From: Rhodovastum sp963804495
GTDB taxonomy: Bacteria > Pseudomonadota > Alphaproteobacteria > Acetobacterales > Acetobacteraceae
DNA: 64,000 nt
NCBI GenBank assembly: GCA_963804495.1
Contig: CAWDQN010000004.1
Coordinates: forward strand, 103,718-167,717
Direction of reading: 5' to 3'
Position numbers and translations under genes: made by a program. Below the pieces are notes generated by a model. The model searched no databases and was not told the DNA's origin. It worked only from the letters and a program-made list of their open reading frames with translations. Below are positions 38,402-47,467 of this stretch, piece after piece (the stretch's first letter is position 1; each line of letters opens with the position of its first letter).

Positions 38402-39307
38402 ATGGACAGCCATCGTCTGGAACTCGATCTGCACCAGTTGGACCTGCGCTTCGCCAGCAGCCGCCTGGTGGACCCGCAGGCGGTGGCGCGGATCGGCCAG
38501 TCCATCGAGCGCTGTGGCCAGATCGTGCCCTGCATCGTGGTGGCAGCTCCCGGCGGTGCCGGTGCGGACCCACGGGTGTTGGTCGACGGCTATCGGAGGG
38601 TTGCCGCGCTGCGCCGGCTGGGCCGCGACACGGCCAGCGTCGAGCAATGGACCTGCGGGCTGGCCGAGGCGGTGCTGGGGGTGTTGGCGCGCGCGCAGGA
38701 TCGCTCGTTCGCCATCATCGAGGAGGCCTTGTTGCTGCGCGAGCTAATGCAGGGCCAGGGCCTGTCGCAGCAGGATCTGGCTCGCCGGTGCGGGCGGGAT
38801 GTCAGCTGGGTGAGCCGGCGCCTGCAGCTGCTGTCGGGTTTGCCCGATGCGGCGCTGGCGGCCGTGCGCACCGGCAAGCTGTCGAGCTGGGCGGCCAATC
38901 GGGTGGTGGTGCCGTTGGCGCGTGCCAATCCGGTTCATGCCGACTGCCTGCTGGCGGCGCTGGCCGCGTCACCGCTGTCGACCCGCGAGTTGCAGTGCTG
39001 GTTCGCGCACTACCAGCAGGCCGCGCAAACGGTGCGCGACCGCATGGTCGGCGATCCCCGCCTGTTTCTCGACGCCTTGCGAGCGAACGACGAGGAGCGC
39101 GCCGGCGAACGGCTGCGCGACGGCCCCGAAGGCGAATGCATCGTCGATCTGCGCTGCCTCGAGGCGGTCATCGCGCGCCTGACGGATCGCGCGGCAGCGC
39201 TGCAATCGGTGCCGCCGGCGCTGACCGCGGCAGTGCCGCGTCTGTGGTCGGCGATCAACGTCCTGACGATTGCGATCGACCGGGGGGACGCACTTGACCC
39301 CGGCTGA
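38402..39307 (+). CDS. ParB-like nuclease/partition domain protein of the IS21-like element
   Basis: A 301-residue protein with a ParB N-terminal domain (LVDPQAVARIGQSIERCGQIVP, LVDGYRRVAALRRLG with the CTP-binding-type R-R segment) and a helix-turn-helix (GLSQQDLARRCGRDVSWVSRRLQLLSGLP split at the motif). The C-terminal 130 residues are specific to this group. It overlaps the istA start by 14 bases. A role in target choice or transposition immunity is possible; nothing in the sequence proves plasmid partition. Confidence 0.85.
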   Translation: MDSHRLELDLHQLDLRFASSRLVDPQAVARIGQSIERCGQIVPCIVVAAPGGAGADPRVLVDGYRRVAALRRLGRDTASVEQWTCGLAEAVLGVLARAQDRSFAIIEEALLLRELMQGQGLSQQDLARRCGRDVSWVSRRLQLLSGLPDAALAAVRTGKLSSWAANRVVVPLARANPVHADCLLAALAASPLSTRELQCWFAHYQQAAQTVRDRMVGDPRLFLDALRANDEERAGERLRDGPEGECIVDLRCLEAVIARLTDRAAALQSVPPALTAAVPRLWSAINVLTIAIDRGDALDPG

Positions 39308-40685
39308 GATCCGCACCGCAGTGCGCACGCTGCAGGCGCAGCGGCATAGCCTGCGCGAGATCAGCCGTCTGCTGGCGCTGTCGCGCAACACCGTGCGGCG
39401 CATCCTGCGCGAGCCGGACCGGACTGAAGCGGTGCCGTGCGACGAAGCGACGTTGGTGCGGATGAAGGCCGCCTTCGAGCGGGCCCGCGGCAACGTCGTG
39501 CGCGTCCGCGAACTGCTGGCCGACGACGGCCTGGAGGTGCCCTACAGCAGCTTGACCCGCTGGGTCCGGGAGGCCGGCCTGCGCAGTCCGCCGCGGCGCG
39601 CCGGCGAATACGAGTTCGTGCCGGGCCAGGAGATGCAGCACGACACGTCGCCGCATCGGGTGACGTTCGCGAACACCGACAAGTCGGTCACCGCCCAGTG
39701 TGCCGGCCTGGTGCTGGCCTACTCGCGCCGGCTATTCATCCAGTCCTACCCGCGGTTCACCCGCTTCGAGGCCAAGGCGTTCCTGCTCGAGGCGGCGCGC
39801 TTCATGGCGGGCGTCTGCCCGGTCTGCATCATCGATAATACCAGCGTCCTGCTCGCCGCCGGTGCCGGCGCCGACGCCGTGATCGCCCCCGAGATGGCGG
39901 CCTTCGCCCGCACTCTGGGCTTCCAATTCCGCGCCCACCGGGTCGGGAATCCAGACCGCAAGGGTCGGATCGAAAGACCATTCGCCTATGTCGAGACGAA
40001 TTTCCTGGCCGGCCGCAGCTTCACGGATTTTGACGACCTCAACCGCCAGGCGCTCGCCTGGTGCCGCGAGGTTGCCAACCGAAAGCCCAAGGCAGCGCTC
40101 GGCATGTCGCCAGATGCCGCCTACGTCATCGAGCAGCCGCACCTCGTGCCGTTGCCCGACGCGTTGCCGCCGGTCTACGAGTTGCTGGAACGCGTCGTCG
40201 ACCTGCACGGCTTTGTCAGCGTCGATACCAACCGCTACTCCGTGCCCGAGCGCTTCGTCGGCAAGTCGGTCGCTGTCTACAAGCACCCCACCGAAATCCA
40301 TATCCGCCGCAAGGACACGACGATCGCCGTCCACCCGCGGTTGATCGCCGAGCGCGATGCCAGGAGCACCCTGCCTGGTCATCATACCATCCCAGTGCGG
40401 CAGGGTCGCGGCGCGGCGGCGGAAGAGGCGTTGCTGGGCGGCCACCATCCCAGCCTCGACCGTTACGCCGCCGCTCTCAAGCTGCGCAGTCACGGATACG
40501 GGCGACGGCCACTCCGCCGGCTGATCGAGATGAAGCGCACCTACCCCGCCGGCCCGTTCATCGCCGCCATCGAGCAAGCCCTGCACTACGGCCTGTTCGA
40601 TCTCGGCCGTCTGGAAGACCTCATCCTCAAACATGTCGCCGGCGACTTCTTCGCGCTGAACACCAGGAAAGACGACGATGCATGA
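39294..40685 (+). CDS. istA: IS21-family transposase IstA
   Basis: A DDE/RNase H-fold transposase of 463 residues. An N-terminal HTH (EIRTAVRTLQAQRHSLREISRLL split at the motif, SRNTVRRIL) precedes the catalytic domain (EMQHDTSPH first Asp; CIIDNTSVLL second Asp; a Glu near GRIERPFAYVE). It starts at TTG here, whereas copy 2 has ATG at the same place. IstB follows with an 8-base overlap (ATGCATGA). Confidence 0.9.
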   Translation: MTPAEIRTAVRTLQAQRHSLREISRLLALSRNTVRRILREPDRTEAVPCDEATLVRMKAAFERARGNVVRVRELLADDGLEVPYSSLTRWVREAGLRSPPRRAGEYEFVPGQEMQHDTSPHRVTFANTDKSVTAQCAGLVLAYSRRLFIQSYPRFTRFEAKAFLLEAARFMAGVCPVCIIDNTSVLLAAGAGADAVIAPEMAAFARTLGFQFRAHRVGNPDRKGRIERPFAYVETNFLAGRSFTDFDDLNRQALAWCREVANRKPKAALGMSPDAAYVIEQPHLVPLPDALPPVYELLERVVDLHGFVSVDTNRYSVPERFVGKSVAVYKHPTEIHIRRKDTTIAVHPRLIAERDARSTLPGHHTIPVRQGRGAAAEEALLGGHHPSLDRYAAALKLRSHGYGRRPLRRLIEMKRTYPAGPFIAAIEQALHYGLFDLGRLEDLILKHVAGDFFALNTRKDDDA

Positions 40686-41448
40686 CAAGCTGCGCGCGCT
40701 GATCGCCCAGTTGCGCCTGCACGGCATGGCCGAGGCACTCGACGCCGAGATCGAACGCGCCGAGCGCGAAGCGATCGCTGGACCCGAGCTGCTGTACCGG
40801 CTGCTCGGACAGGAGGCCGCGTCCCGCCGCGAACGCAGCCTGGCGTATCGTCTGGGACAGGCGCGTCTGCCATGGCGGTGGTCACTCGACAGCTTCCCGT
40901 TCGATCGACAGCCTGGCGTCAGCCGCGCGCAGATCCAGACGCTGGCCGGGCTGGACTTCCTGCGCCGGACCGACAACGTCCTGCTCATCGGCAAACCCGG
41001 CACCGGTAAAACCGGCTTGGCAATCGGTTTGTTGCGCGAGGCCTGCCTCAATGGCTACCGTGGCCGCTTCATCAATGCTCAAGTCCTGCTCGATGAACTC
41101 TATGCCTCTCTGGCAGACCGCACCACCACACGGCTGCTGGCCCAGCTGAGTCGCATGCAGCCCTTGCTGATTGACGAGCTAAGCTACCTGACAATCAAGC
41201 CGGAACAATCAAACGCATTCTTTCGTCTGATGGACCAACGCTACAACCGGGTCTCGACGATCATCACCACCAACCTCGAACTGTCCGACTGGTACGAGCT
41301 GTTCGACAAGAAGCCGCTGGTCGATGCGCTGCTCGATCGCCTGCAGCACCACTGCATCACCATCCGCATCAACGGCCCGTCCCTGCGCAGCCCGGAGCCT
41401 CCGACACCGGCGTCGCCAACACCGGCGCGCCGCACCACCAAAACCTGA
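40678..41448 (+). CDS. istB: IS21-family helper ATPase IstB
   Basis: A 256-residue AAA+ ATPase that assists IstA. It has Walker A (IGKPGTGKTGLA), Walker B (PLLIDELSYL) and sensor 1 (STIITTNLELSDW). The C-terminus ends in a Pro/Thr-rich tail (PEPPTPASPTPARR). This copy is intact, with GAGTCGCATG where copy 2 has an extra T. Confidence 0.92.
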   Translation: MHDKLRALIAQLRLHGMAEALDAEIERAEREAIAGPELLYRLLGQEAASRRERSLAYRLGQARLPWRWSLDSFPFDRQPGVSRAQIQTLAGLDFLRRTDNVLLIGKPGTGKTGLAIGLLREACLNGYRGRFINAQVLLDELYASLADRTTTRLLAQLSRMQPLLIDELSYLTIKPEQSNAFFRLMDQRYNRVSTIITTNLELSDWYELFDKKPLVDALLDRLQHHCITIRINGPSLRSPEPPTPASPTPARRTTKT

Positions 41449-41485
41449 AGGCCCCGGCAACACCACCGCCGCAGCGCCGAGGGGT

Positions 41486-41624
41486 GCCACGGCGCGCAAG
41501 GCGCGTCAAAGGGCAGCTGCTCGCCATGCTCGAAAATCGGCCAGCGCCGATTTTCTGCGCGTAGCTCCGCTCCCGCCGCGCAAGCAGGCGCGCGGCGCCT
41601 TTGACCCGCCTCGCACGCCGTGGC
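41486..41624. repeat. Long imperfect inverted repeat in the 3' part of the IS21-like element
   Basis: GCCACGGCGCGCAAGGCG at 41486 and its near-complement ending ACGCCGTGGC at 41624 form arms of about 27 bases. Inside lies a second perfect hairpin, GAAAATCGGC/GCCGATTTTC (41532-41555). Copy 2 has the same structure at about 61360-61500. It does not encode protein and lies after istB. Confidence 0.75.
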
Positions 41625-42399
41625 CCATAGGTGGCGTCGGGACGGAAGGCGTCCCGACAATTCGACGCGCGCTCGCCGCGCGGCGTCGAACGAAAGGCTG
41701 AGGTTTGGCAGCAGCCACGTCACGATCGATCGCGTGGTCGGGCCGCTGAGCCACGTCAGCGCTGCCAACTCCTCCCGACCCGGCAGCCGCCGGGGGCGTG
41801 CCCGTCTCGCCGTGACAGGACGCGACGTGCTGCCCGGGCCGTGACCCGCGACAACACCTGACCGCCTTCATCCCCGGGTCTCCGTCGGTGCACGCCCCGG
41901 CGGCAGGCATGGCGCCTGGGCAGACAAAGGAAAATTTGCCGCCGACCACGCCCGCTACCGACCGATCAGGCCATCTGACCACAAACTCATGCGCACTTGC
42001 TGGGTCCATTCCCATGAGCAGAAGTGGGTCCGTTTCCGTGAGCGCTGAGGCCCCCTTCATGGAAGGCACTCCGGATGGCTGCGGTTTGGGCTTCGGAGAG
42101 ACCGAGCATGGCGGGGCAACGTAGACAGTCCCAAACGCAACGGGCAAATCCCATCAGCGTGACTGCCCTTGTGCGCACGCGGTACTACGCTTCGGACGCT
42201 ACGAAGGAAACGGCCGCGGCATAGGATCAGCGACAACGAGACGGGGGCGCCATGCGTGCACGCGGTCTCGGCGCCGTTGCTCATCCGTATGTGCACCGAA
42301 GCATGGGCGGACAAGGCGCAACAAACAAGCCCGCTCGTGGGCCGGTAATCGCTGCTTTGCACAGAAAGGGCGCACCCCCACGATAGGCCGGTCAGCGAG

Positions 42400-42722
42400 G
42401 AATGAGATCAGCGAGGTCAGGAAATGGGGGTCGCACCGATCCAGTCATGACGCATCGCCCCAGCGCAGGCAGTCACCGGCCAGGCTGGCGAGGATCGCCG
42501 GCAGCCGCTTGTCGTCCGGTTCGGGCCGGTCAGCCGGTGCACGGACACGCGCCCCCGCCGGTCGCACCGCTTGCAGACTACGGCCAGCATGCCGACGCGG
42601 CCGGACAGGTCGCGCAGAGTCAGAACGTCGGGAGGGTTATCGCGCAGGGCGATCAACGGCGCTGGCACCACGGACAGCGGCCGGCCGCGGGAGAGCACGG
42701 TAATTTGTTTGCGGTCGGACAT
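42400..42722 (-). pseudogene. Degenerate small zinc-ribbon-like gene
   Basis: The frame begins MSDRKQITVLSRGRPLSVVP and reaches LTLRDLSGRVGMLAVVCKRCDRRGRVSVHRLTG, a hypothetical family with a CxxC pair common in Acetobacteraceae. It then shifts near 42530; the remainder (DDKRLPAILASLAGDCLRWGDAS) is in another frame and meets a TGA before the expected LDRCDPHF end. Two lesions indicate real decay. Confidence 0.6.
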
Positions 42723-42796
42723 TTCCCGGTGGGGAGATGGGTCTATCGTTGCATTTGTAGCGTTCCGTCATTGGCATCCCGAAAAGAGGAACGACC

Positions 42797-43279
42797 ATGA
42801 ATTCTTTATGGGTAGCTGTTCCGGTTATGGCCGCCATGTTCGGTCTGGCGGCGCATGTTGCGCAAGCCGCGGAGTGTTCTACGGTGTGCAGGGGAATTTG
42901 GGGCTACAGCAGCGACAACTCCATCAGTTACGCCAGTTGCGTCAGTAACTGCGAGATGGCCAAGAAAAGCGAGCCGTCAGTCTCGTTCGGCGCCATCGCC
43001 TACGGCGCGCGGAGCACCGCGGCGGGCTGGGCCTACGGCAAAGCCTCCGCATCGGCGGCCAATAGCACTGCGCTCTTCGAATGCAGGAAACATGGCGACG
43101 ACTGCCAGCTTGTAATCACTCTTTCGAATGGTTGCGCAGCCGTGGCGGCAATCGAGAGCCAAGGTATCTTTGCAGTCGGTCAAGGCTCAACACGCCAACA
43201 GGCAGAATCCAGGGCTATGAACGCTTGCACCGGTCAGCACGGCAGCGAGTGTAAGGTCGAAGCCTGGACTTGCCCATAG
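42797..43279 (+). CDS. DUF4189 domain secreted protein
   Basis: A 160-residue exported protein. The signal peptide is MNSLWVAVPVMAAMFGLAAHVAQA. A Cys-rich segment (ECSTVCRGIWGYSSDN, SCVSNC) precedes a DUF4189 domain (SFGAIAYGARSTAAGWAYGKASAS, ECRKHGDDCQLVITLSNGCAAVA, AMNACTGQHGSECKV). Function is unknown; related domains are secreted in many soil and plant bacteria. An AGAGGAAC site precedes the ATG. Confidence 0.85.
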   Translation: MNSLWVAVPVMAAMFGLAAHVAQAAECSTVCRGIWGYSSDNSISYASCVSNCEMAKKSEPSVSFGAIAYGARSTAAGWAYGKASASAANSTALFECRKHGDDCQLVITLSNGCAAVAAIESQGIFAVGQGSTRQQAESRAMNACTGQHGSECKVEAWTCP

Positions 43280-43362
43280 CTCTCATTGTGACCGGGCGCA
43301 CTCCCGGGCCTTGGCGTTGTCGGTGATACCCGGGACCGAAGATCGACCGGCTTGGCTTCAAT

Positions 43363-43830
43363 CTACTTTGGCGGGTTCGCGAGAGCGGACCGATAATCTT
43401 CCGAAAATTGCTGTCGATATGTGTTGTATTCACCGATAGTAATTTGGCCCTTATATAACATTTGCGAATGTTCATATGGATGAGGGTTGACCCTGTCCAT
43501 AAACTGCGACGCCCGACGGTTATTCGTCGCTATCTTGCTTCGGCAATCCTCGTTCAAAATCTTAACGACATCTAGCGCAGGCCGTTGAACGTCGGTTATT
43601 TTTTGAGGATTGTTTTGCATCTCCAGAGTTGGCGGCTGATCTATTGCAATAATGCCACGAACAACGTCAATGCGCAGGTCCTTGTATAAATCCTTGCAAT
43701 AGGTAACAGCCTCTTCGATCTTCGCAGCTCGATCAGAAACAGCGGCTGGATTCGGCACACAAGCATGAAGCACGGAGCAGCAAGGCAGGCTTGGGGCAAG
43801 CAATTTACCTTGCGATCTATAATTTGCCAC
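43363..43830 (-). CDS. Hypothetical lipoprotein, AT-rich gene
   Basis: A 155-residue protein, predominantly helical after residue 30 (DRAAKIEEAVTYCKDLYKDL..., ending YRQQFSEDYRSALANPPK). The N-terminus GKLLAPSLPCCSVLHAC resembles a lipoprotein signal with a lipobox at LHAC. Base composition is clearly lower in GC than the neighbours, indicating recent transfer. No family is recognised. Confidence 0.6.
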   Translation of the reverse strand: MANYRSQGKLLAPSLPCCSVLHACVPNPAAVSDRAAKIEEAVTYCKDLYKDLRIDVVRGIIAIDQPPTLEMQNNPQKITDVQRPALDVVKILNEDCRSKIATNNRRASQFMDRVNPHPYEHSQMLYKGQITIGEYNTYRQQFSEDYRSALANPPK

Positions 43831-43955
43831 GACAACTCGGTCGCTCTACATAGTCAAATTTATCGCGCAAAACTCCTGGCTCGTGCTCGTCGATCCAACA
43901 ACAAATGACTGATTGCCGCTCAGCTTGACTTTCCGCCGGTGATTCCACGTGCGCA

Positions 43956-44237
43956 TCAGACCAGCGCCCAGAAGATATCCTCGGTGGCGATGAAGCGGAG
44001 GGCGTCTTCGAGCGGCAGGACGGTGCGGCCGAACGGGCCGGTGGGTGACCAGCATTCCTTCTTGAGTGACCAGTAGAGCACCTCGACGCGATCGTTGTCG
44101 GCGTTCGGGCGCAGGCGTGCGACCGGCGCCCCGGAGGCGGCGTGGTAGAGCGAGTAGCCGCGGTTGCGGTGCTCGACCAGCACAGCGCCGCGGCTGAAGG
44201 TAAAGCGCTCGATGCGCTGGACGATGCCGTCGGTCAT
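43956..44237 (-). CDS. Small hypothetical protein next to a transposase
   Basis: A 93-residue soluble protein that starts MTDGIVQRIERFTFSRGAVL and has a beta-strand pattern (VLVEHRNRGYSLYHAASGAPVARL, RVEVLYWSLKKECW), ending ALRFIATEDIFWALV. It is divergent from the transposase gene 100 bases away. The short frame upstream of 44237 adds nothing conserved. Function unknown. Confidence 0.6.
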   Translation of the reverse strand: MTDGIVQRIERFTFSRGAVLVEHRNRGYSLYHAASGAPVARLRPNADNDRVEVLYWSLKKECWSPTGPFGRTVLPLEDALRFIATEDIFWALV

Positions 44238-44281
44238 GCACACTATATTATAGGTGGCCTGGGGACGGCGCATCGCCACGA

Positions 44282-45736
44282 ATGAGCGAAGCAACGGCGC
44301 GGCTTGCGACACGGGCGTCGTTCGATTCTACGGATTCGATGACACCCGATCGCATCCCTGCCGCCCCCATTTCCTCCGGCGGCATCACCGTGCCGTCGCT
44401 GCTGGTGACCTGGCTGGTGCCATTCCGCGACTGTTTCACCGCGCCGGTCTGGCAGCGCGTGCTGGTCCTGGTGGCCGGCGCGGTGCTGGCACCAGGCCAG
44501 CGGACGGTCAGCGCCGCCTTGCGGGTGATGGGGCTGGCCGACCAACCGGGCTTCGGCCGCTTCCACGAAGTCCTGAGCGAGGCGCGCTGGAATTCGCACG
44601 CCATGGCACGCAGACTGCTCGTTCATCTGCTCGACGCCTTGCTGCCGACTGGCGAGGTGGTGATCGGCATCGACGACACCATCGAGCGGCGCTGGGGGCC
44701 GAACATCGCGGCCCGCGGCATCTACCGCGATCCGGTGCGCTCCTCGCGCGGCTTCTTCGTCAAGACCAGCGGCCTGCGCTGGCTGTCGCTTATGGTGGTG
44801 CTGCCGGTGCCGTGGGCGAAGCGGCGCTGGGCGCTGCCGTTCCTGACCATCCTGGCGCCGTCCCAACGCAGCAACGAGAAACGGGGCCGGCGCCACAAGC
44901 CGCTGACCCGCTGGGCAATCCAGGCAATTCTGCAAACGCGGCGCTGGCTGCCAGGCCGCCGCATCACCATCGTCGGCGATAGCAGCTTCGCCACCCTCGA
45001 ACTGATCGCCGCGGTCCGCCGTCACGTCCGTCTGATCACTCGCCTGCGGCTTGATGCAAACCTGTTCGCGCCGGCCCCGCCTCGCCGGCCCGGCCAGCGC
45101 GGTCGTGCGCCGCTGAAAGGCAAGCGTCTGCCGAAGCTCAGCGCCATCCTGGAAAACCCAGCAACCGCCTGGACGAAGCTACAGGTGACCGACTGGTATG
45201 GCGGCGAGACAAGGCTGGTCGAGATCGTCTCCGGCACCGCGGTCTGGTACCATGCCGGCCTGCCGCCGGCGCCCATCCGCTGGGTGCTGGTGCGCGACCC
45301 GTCCGGCCAGCGCGAGCCGCAGGCCTTCCTCAGCACCAACCTCGACGACACGCCGGCGGACATCCTCAACTGCTTCGTCTCGCGCTGGCGGGTGGAGACG
45401 ACGTTTCAGGAAGTCCGTCGCCATCTCGGCGTCGAGACCCAGCGGCAATGGTCGGACCTGGCCATCCTGCGCACCACCCCCGCACTGCTTGGGTTGTTCT
45501 CGCTGGTGACGCTATGGGCCGACCAATTGATGCGGGCACCGACCACCGCCCTGCGCCCGCGCGGGGCTGCCTGGTACGCCAAGCAGGAGCCCACCTTCAG
45601 CGATGCCATCGCCGCGGTCCGCCGGGCACTTTGGTGCCCACCGCATTTTTCAATGTCCCGGCCGGGCAAGGACGTCATCGAAATTCCCACGACTCTCCTG
45701 CACAGTCTCGTCGACACCGTGTGCTACGCCGCCTGA
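44282..45736 (+). CDS. DDE transposase, IS701-like
   Basis: A transposase of about 465-484 residues with an RNase H-type catalytic core: GIDDTIERRWGPNIAARGIY (first Asp), VGDSSFATLELI (second Asp) and a C-terminal RWRVETTFQEVRRHLG (Glu). This arrangement matches DDE_5/IS701-type transposases. The start may be 44282 or the ATG at 44339. I could not find convincing terminal inverted repeats or a target duplication, so element ends are not given. Confidence 0.85.
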   Translation: MSEATARLATRASFDSTDSMTPDRIPAAPISSGGITVPSLLVTWLVPFRDCFTAPVWQRVLVLVAGAVLAPGQRTVSAALRVMGLADQPGFGRFHEVLSEARWNSHAMARRLLVHLLDALLPTGEVVIGIDDTIERRWGPNIAARGIYRDPVRSSRGFFVKTSGLRWLSLMVVLPVPWAKRRWALPFLTILAPSQRSNEKRGRRHKPLTRWAIQAILQTRRWLPGRRITIVGDSSFATLELIAAVRRHVRLITRLRLDANLFAPAPPRRPGQRGRAPLKGKRLPKLSAILENPATAWTKLQVTDWYGGETRLVEIVSGTAVWYHAGLPPAPIRWVLVRDPSGQREPQAFLSTNLDDTPADILNCFVSRWRVETTFQEVRRHLGVETQRQWSDLAILRTTPALLGLFSLVTLWADQLMRAPTTALRPRGAAWYAKQEPTFSDAIAAVRRALWCPPHFSMSRPGKDVIEIPTTLLHSLVDTVCYAA

Positions 45737-45809
45737 CGACTCAAAACCTCCGCCACCCGACGCTACGCCGAACCGGTGGGATCAAGAAATGGATGGCGGA
45801 AAGCCGAGC

Positions 45810-46562
45810 TTAGATGTGATTGTGCGCAAGCCATGGCGACCACGTGTTCTGTTCCGTGCACATTAAAAAAATCGGCGAACCTGAGGTGCCATCAACAGCC
45901 GTACAGTTATGGCTGAGGCGATCGTTTTGAATTTTCCCATTCCAATACAGATTGGCCTGATTGCCGGCACATTCTTCTTCGAAGCTCACGCCCTTGTGGT
46001 AGTGGTTATTGTCCCCATAGCCCGCCATAGAAATCTTCTGATCAAACAAGTCATTGCCCTTAACGTCGGCCATCTATAGCGCACCGTAGGTCTTTCCCAC
46101 GCAACTCGAAAGCCGAACCACGGTCCAGTCGTCACCGCATTCCCGCTTGGCTCCGCTTGGTAGATCAACCCAGCCACCTCGAATGGGATGAGCTGTGACA
46201 TGAGTCTCAAACAAATCTTCCTTTCCTTGCCCAAATGCTATTGTCATTGTTTGATTGACTGACGGGTGGCGAACGCCAAAGGCCACATGATAATTCGTCA
46301 CAGCATAACATCCACCGCCATCGGCAACAATCCAGGCGGTCGCAGGACCAGCGAGCGCGTCGTTCTGAACCATTCCAACAGCCCTTAAGAGTCCCGCATC
46401 TGGCGTCCGTGGCACAGTCGGAATGACAGCACGGTATAGGTGTATGGGAACGAGCGGCCGACCGTTGTCCTGTCCGCTCGGACAATCAGCGCAAAAGCCG
46501 GCTTGAAGCGCCATGCGGGGATCAGCTATCCTGGAGGCAGCGTAAGTCGTCACCGAGGCCAA
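45810..46562 (-). pseudogene. Trypsin-like serine protease, split by an in-frame TAG
   Basis: A trypsin-fold protease of about 250 residues with all three catalytic residues: His in VTNYHVAFG, Asp in CGDDWTVVRL, Ser in AVDGTSGSPIF. A TAG at 46074-46076 interrupts one continuous frame between GKTYGAL and MADVKGND. The protein seems exported: LLFLASVTTYAAS precedes a TTG at 46562, and no good start lies upstream. A nonsense change or a stop-codon readthrough is possible. The region is AT-richer than the chromosome. Confidence 0.7.
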
Positions 46563-46652
46563 AAAAAGCAGGTAACGGCAGTTAAAAATGGGGTCAAATT
46601 GTGAATTCTGCTCATGTTGCCTCCAGGTCTAGGCGCGTCTGACGGATTCTAC

Positions 46653-46716
46653 ATCAATAAACGTGCCAGTAAATTGTCTCAAAGAGCAGCAGATGCGTGG
46701 CGAGCAGCAGGCGCAT
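46653..46716 (-). pseudogene. Truncated VapC-like PIN toxin start
   Basis: The ATG at 46716 overlaps the antitoxin stop (TGATG), as in intact pairs. The first residues MRLLLATHLLL match the PIN-domain start MRLLLDTHLLLW, but the catalytic Asp is Ala, and after 12 residues the sequence becomes unrelated and stops. It is a remnant. Confidence 0.6.
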
Positions 46717-46958
46717 CAGCGTCCCTCGAAACCGTCGAGCACGTCATCGGGCAGCGGTGCGTCGAAATCCGGTGGCACGGTCAGCTTGCCAGCCAATACC
46801 CCAAGACGGCGGCGTGGTCGGACCGGCGTGTCCTGCAGCGGGACCAGGCGGGCGATTGGCTTGCCAGCGCGGGCGATCAGGATTTCCTCGCCGGCGGCGG
46901 CGGCATCGACCAGGCGAGAGAGATGGGTCTTTGCAGCGTGAATGTTGACGATGTGCAT
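46716..46958 (-). CDS. Phd/YefM-type antitoxin
   Basis: An 80-residue antitoxin. The N-terminal DNA-binding domain (MHIVNIHAAKTHLSRLVDAA, GEEILIARAGKPIARLVPL) is typical of the Phd/YefM fold, followed by a toxin-neutralising tail (DFDAPLPDDVLDGFEG). The ATG at 46958 gives the family start. Its PIN toxin partner downstream is reduced to a few codons, so the antitoxin is an orphan. Confidence 0.85.
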   Translation of the reverse strand: MHIVNIHAAKTHLSRLVDAAAAGEEILIARAGKPIARLVPLQDTPVRPRRRLGVLAGKLTVPPDFDAPLPDDVLDGFEGR

Positions 46959-47467
46959 GGCGGCCCTCAGCCGGACTAAGTCTAGTTCATTTGGGTGGAC
47001 AGGGCCGGCATCAGGTCGCCGGGAGATTGGATTCCCAGCCATTGTGGAACGCCGGTTGCGGCTTGGCTTGCGAGCGCCGATCGATCCGACCCTTTGCCGG
47101 CGTCGATGCTGCCCTGCCGGGGGCTTCGAAACAAGATGTGGTCGTTGTCCTCCTCGGTGCCGCCGGGAAGGCGATAGGTCACAGCCCCTGGGCAGCTGCC
47201 GCTCGATGACCTGCGTCAGATGGTTCGGTGGTTGGTGTCAGGCGCCATGGGAAACTGGACCGGTGGCGACATGAGGAATTGGACCCCTCGATAGGGAGAG
47301 GAGGTTCGGATGGATCGGAGAGTGGACAACCCTGGTGCCCTGAGAATGGGCATTCGGGGAGGAGGGATGCGGGAGCCTGACGAGGTGGCGGCGATGATCC
47401 GGCTTCAGGGGTCCGGGCTGGGGTGTGCCCCGGAAGCCGCAGGTTCCACCATGCAGTGATGCATCGC
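46959..47467. other. Region with a probable IS21-type remnant
   Basis: No intact gene. Around 47245-47280, GGAAACTGGACC and GGAATTGGACCCC resemble repeated terminal motifs of IS21-type elements, and a frame from about 47350 begins MREPDEVAAMIRLQGSG, like the start of an IstA, then fails. The rest is unrecognised. Confidence 0.35.

Larger units (their letters stand above)
37737..42050 (+). mobile_element. IS21-like element, copy 1, four genes, with target duplication
   Basis: A 4.3-kb element. The ends are inverted repeats beginning CCTCGGCGCTCACG (left) and CCTCAGCGCTCACG (right, complement), each with internal GACCC repeats. CCCCCT flanks it at 37731-37736 and 42051-42056. Gene order is Cys-rich protein, ParB-like protein, IstA, IstB, all on the plus strand and overlapping or nearly so, followed by 600 noncoding bases with a long inverted repeat. 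The extra two genes distinguish it from minimal IS21 elements. Confidence 0.88.
37547..42109 (-). pseudogene. Small hypothetical gene split by IS21-like copy 1
   Basis: When the element (37737-42050) and one copy of its 6-bp target repeat are removed, the two flanks (42051-42109 and 37547-37736) join into one minus-strand frame of about 80 residues. It starts MLGLSEAQTAAIRSAFHEGG, continues EFSAAIELRRMLPHITDN and ends RPAGST. Short proteins with LSEAQ..AIR.AF...GEFSAA.ELR occur in Acetobacteraceae with unknown function. The clean join confirms the insertion boundaries. Confidence 0.75.

Noticed and set aside
42620..42630. GAACGTC in the degenerate zinc-ribbon gene as another inserted-base site
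   Set aside because: Reading across it in frame gives the expected PPDVLTLRDL; the break lies about 90 bases away and is a one-base loss.
44150..45800. Exact ends of the IS701-like element
   Set aside because: I found no matching terminal inverted repeats or target duplication, so no boundaries are claimed.
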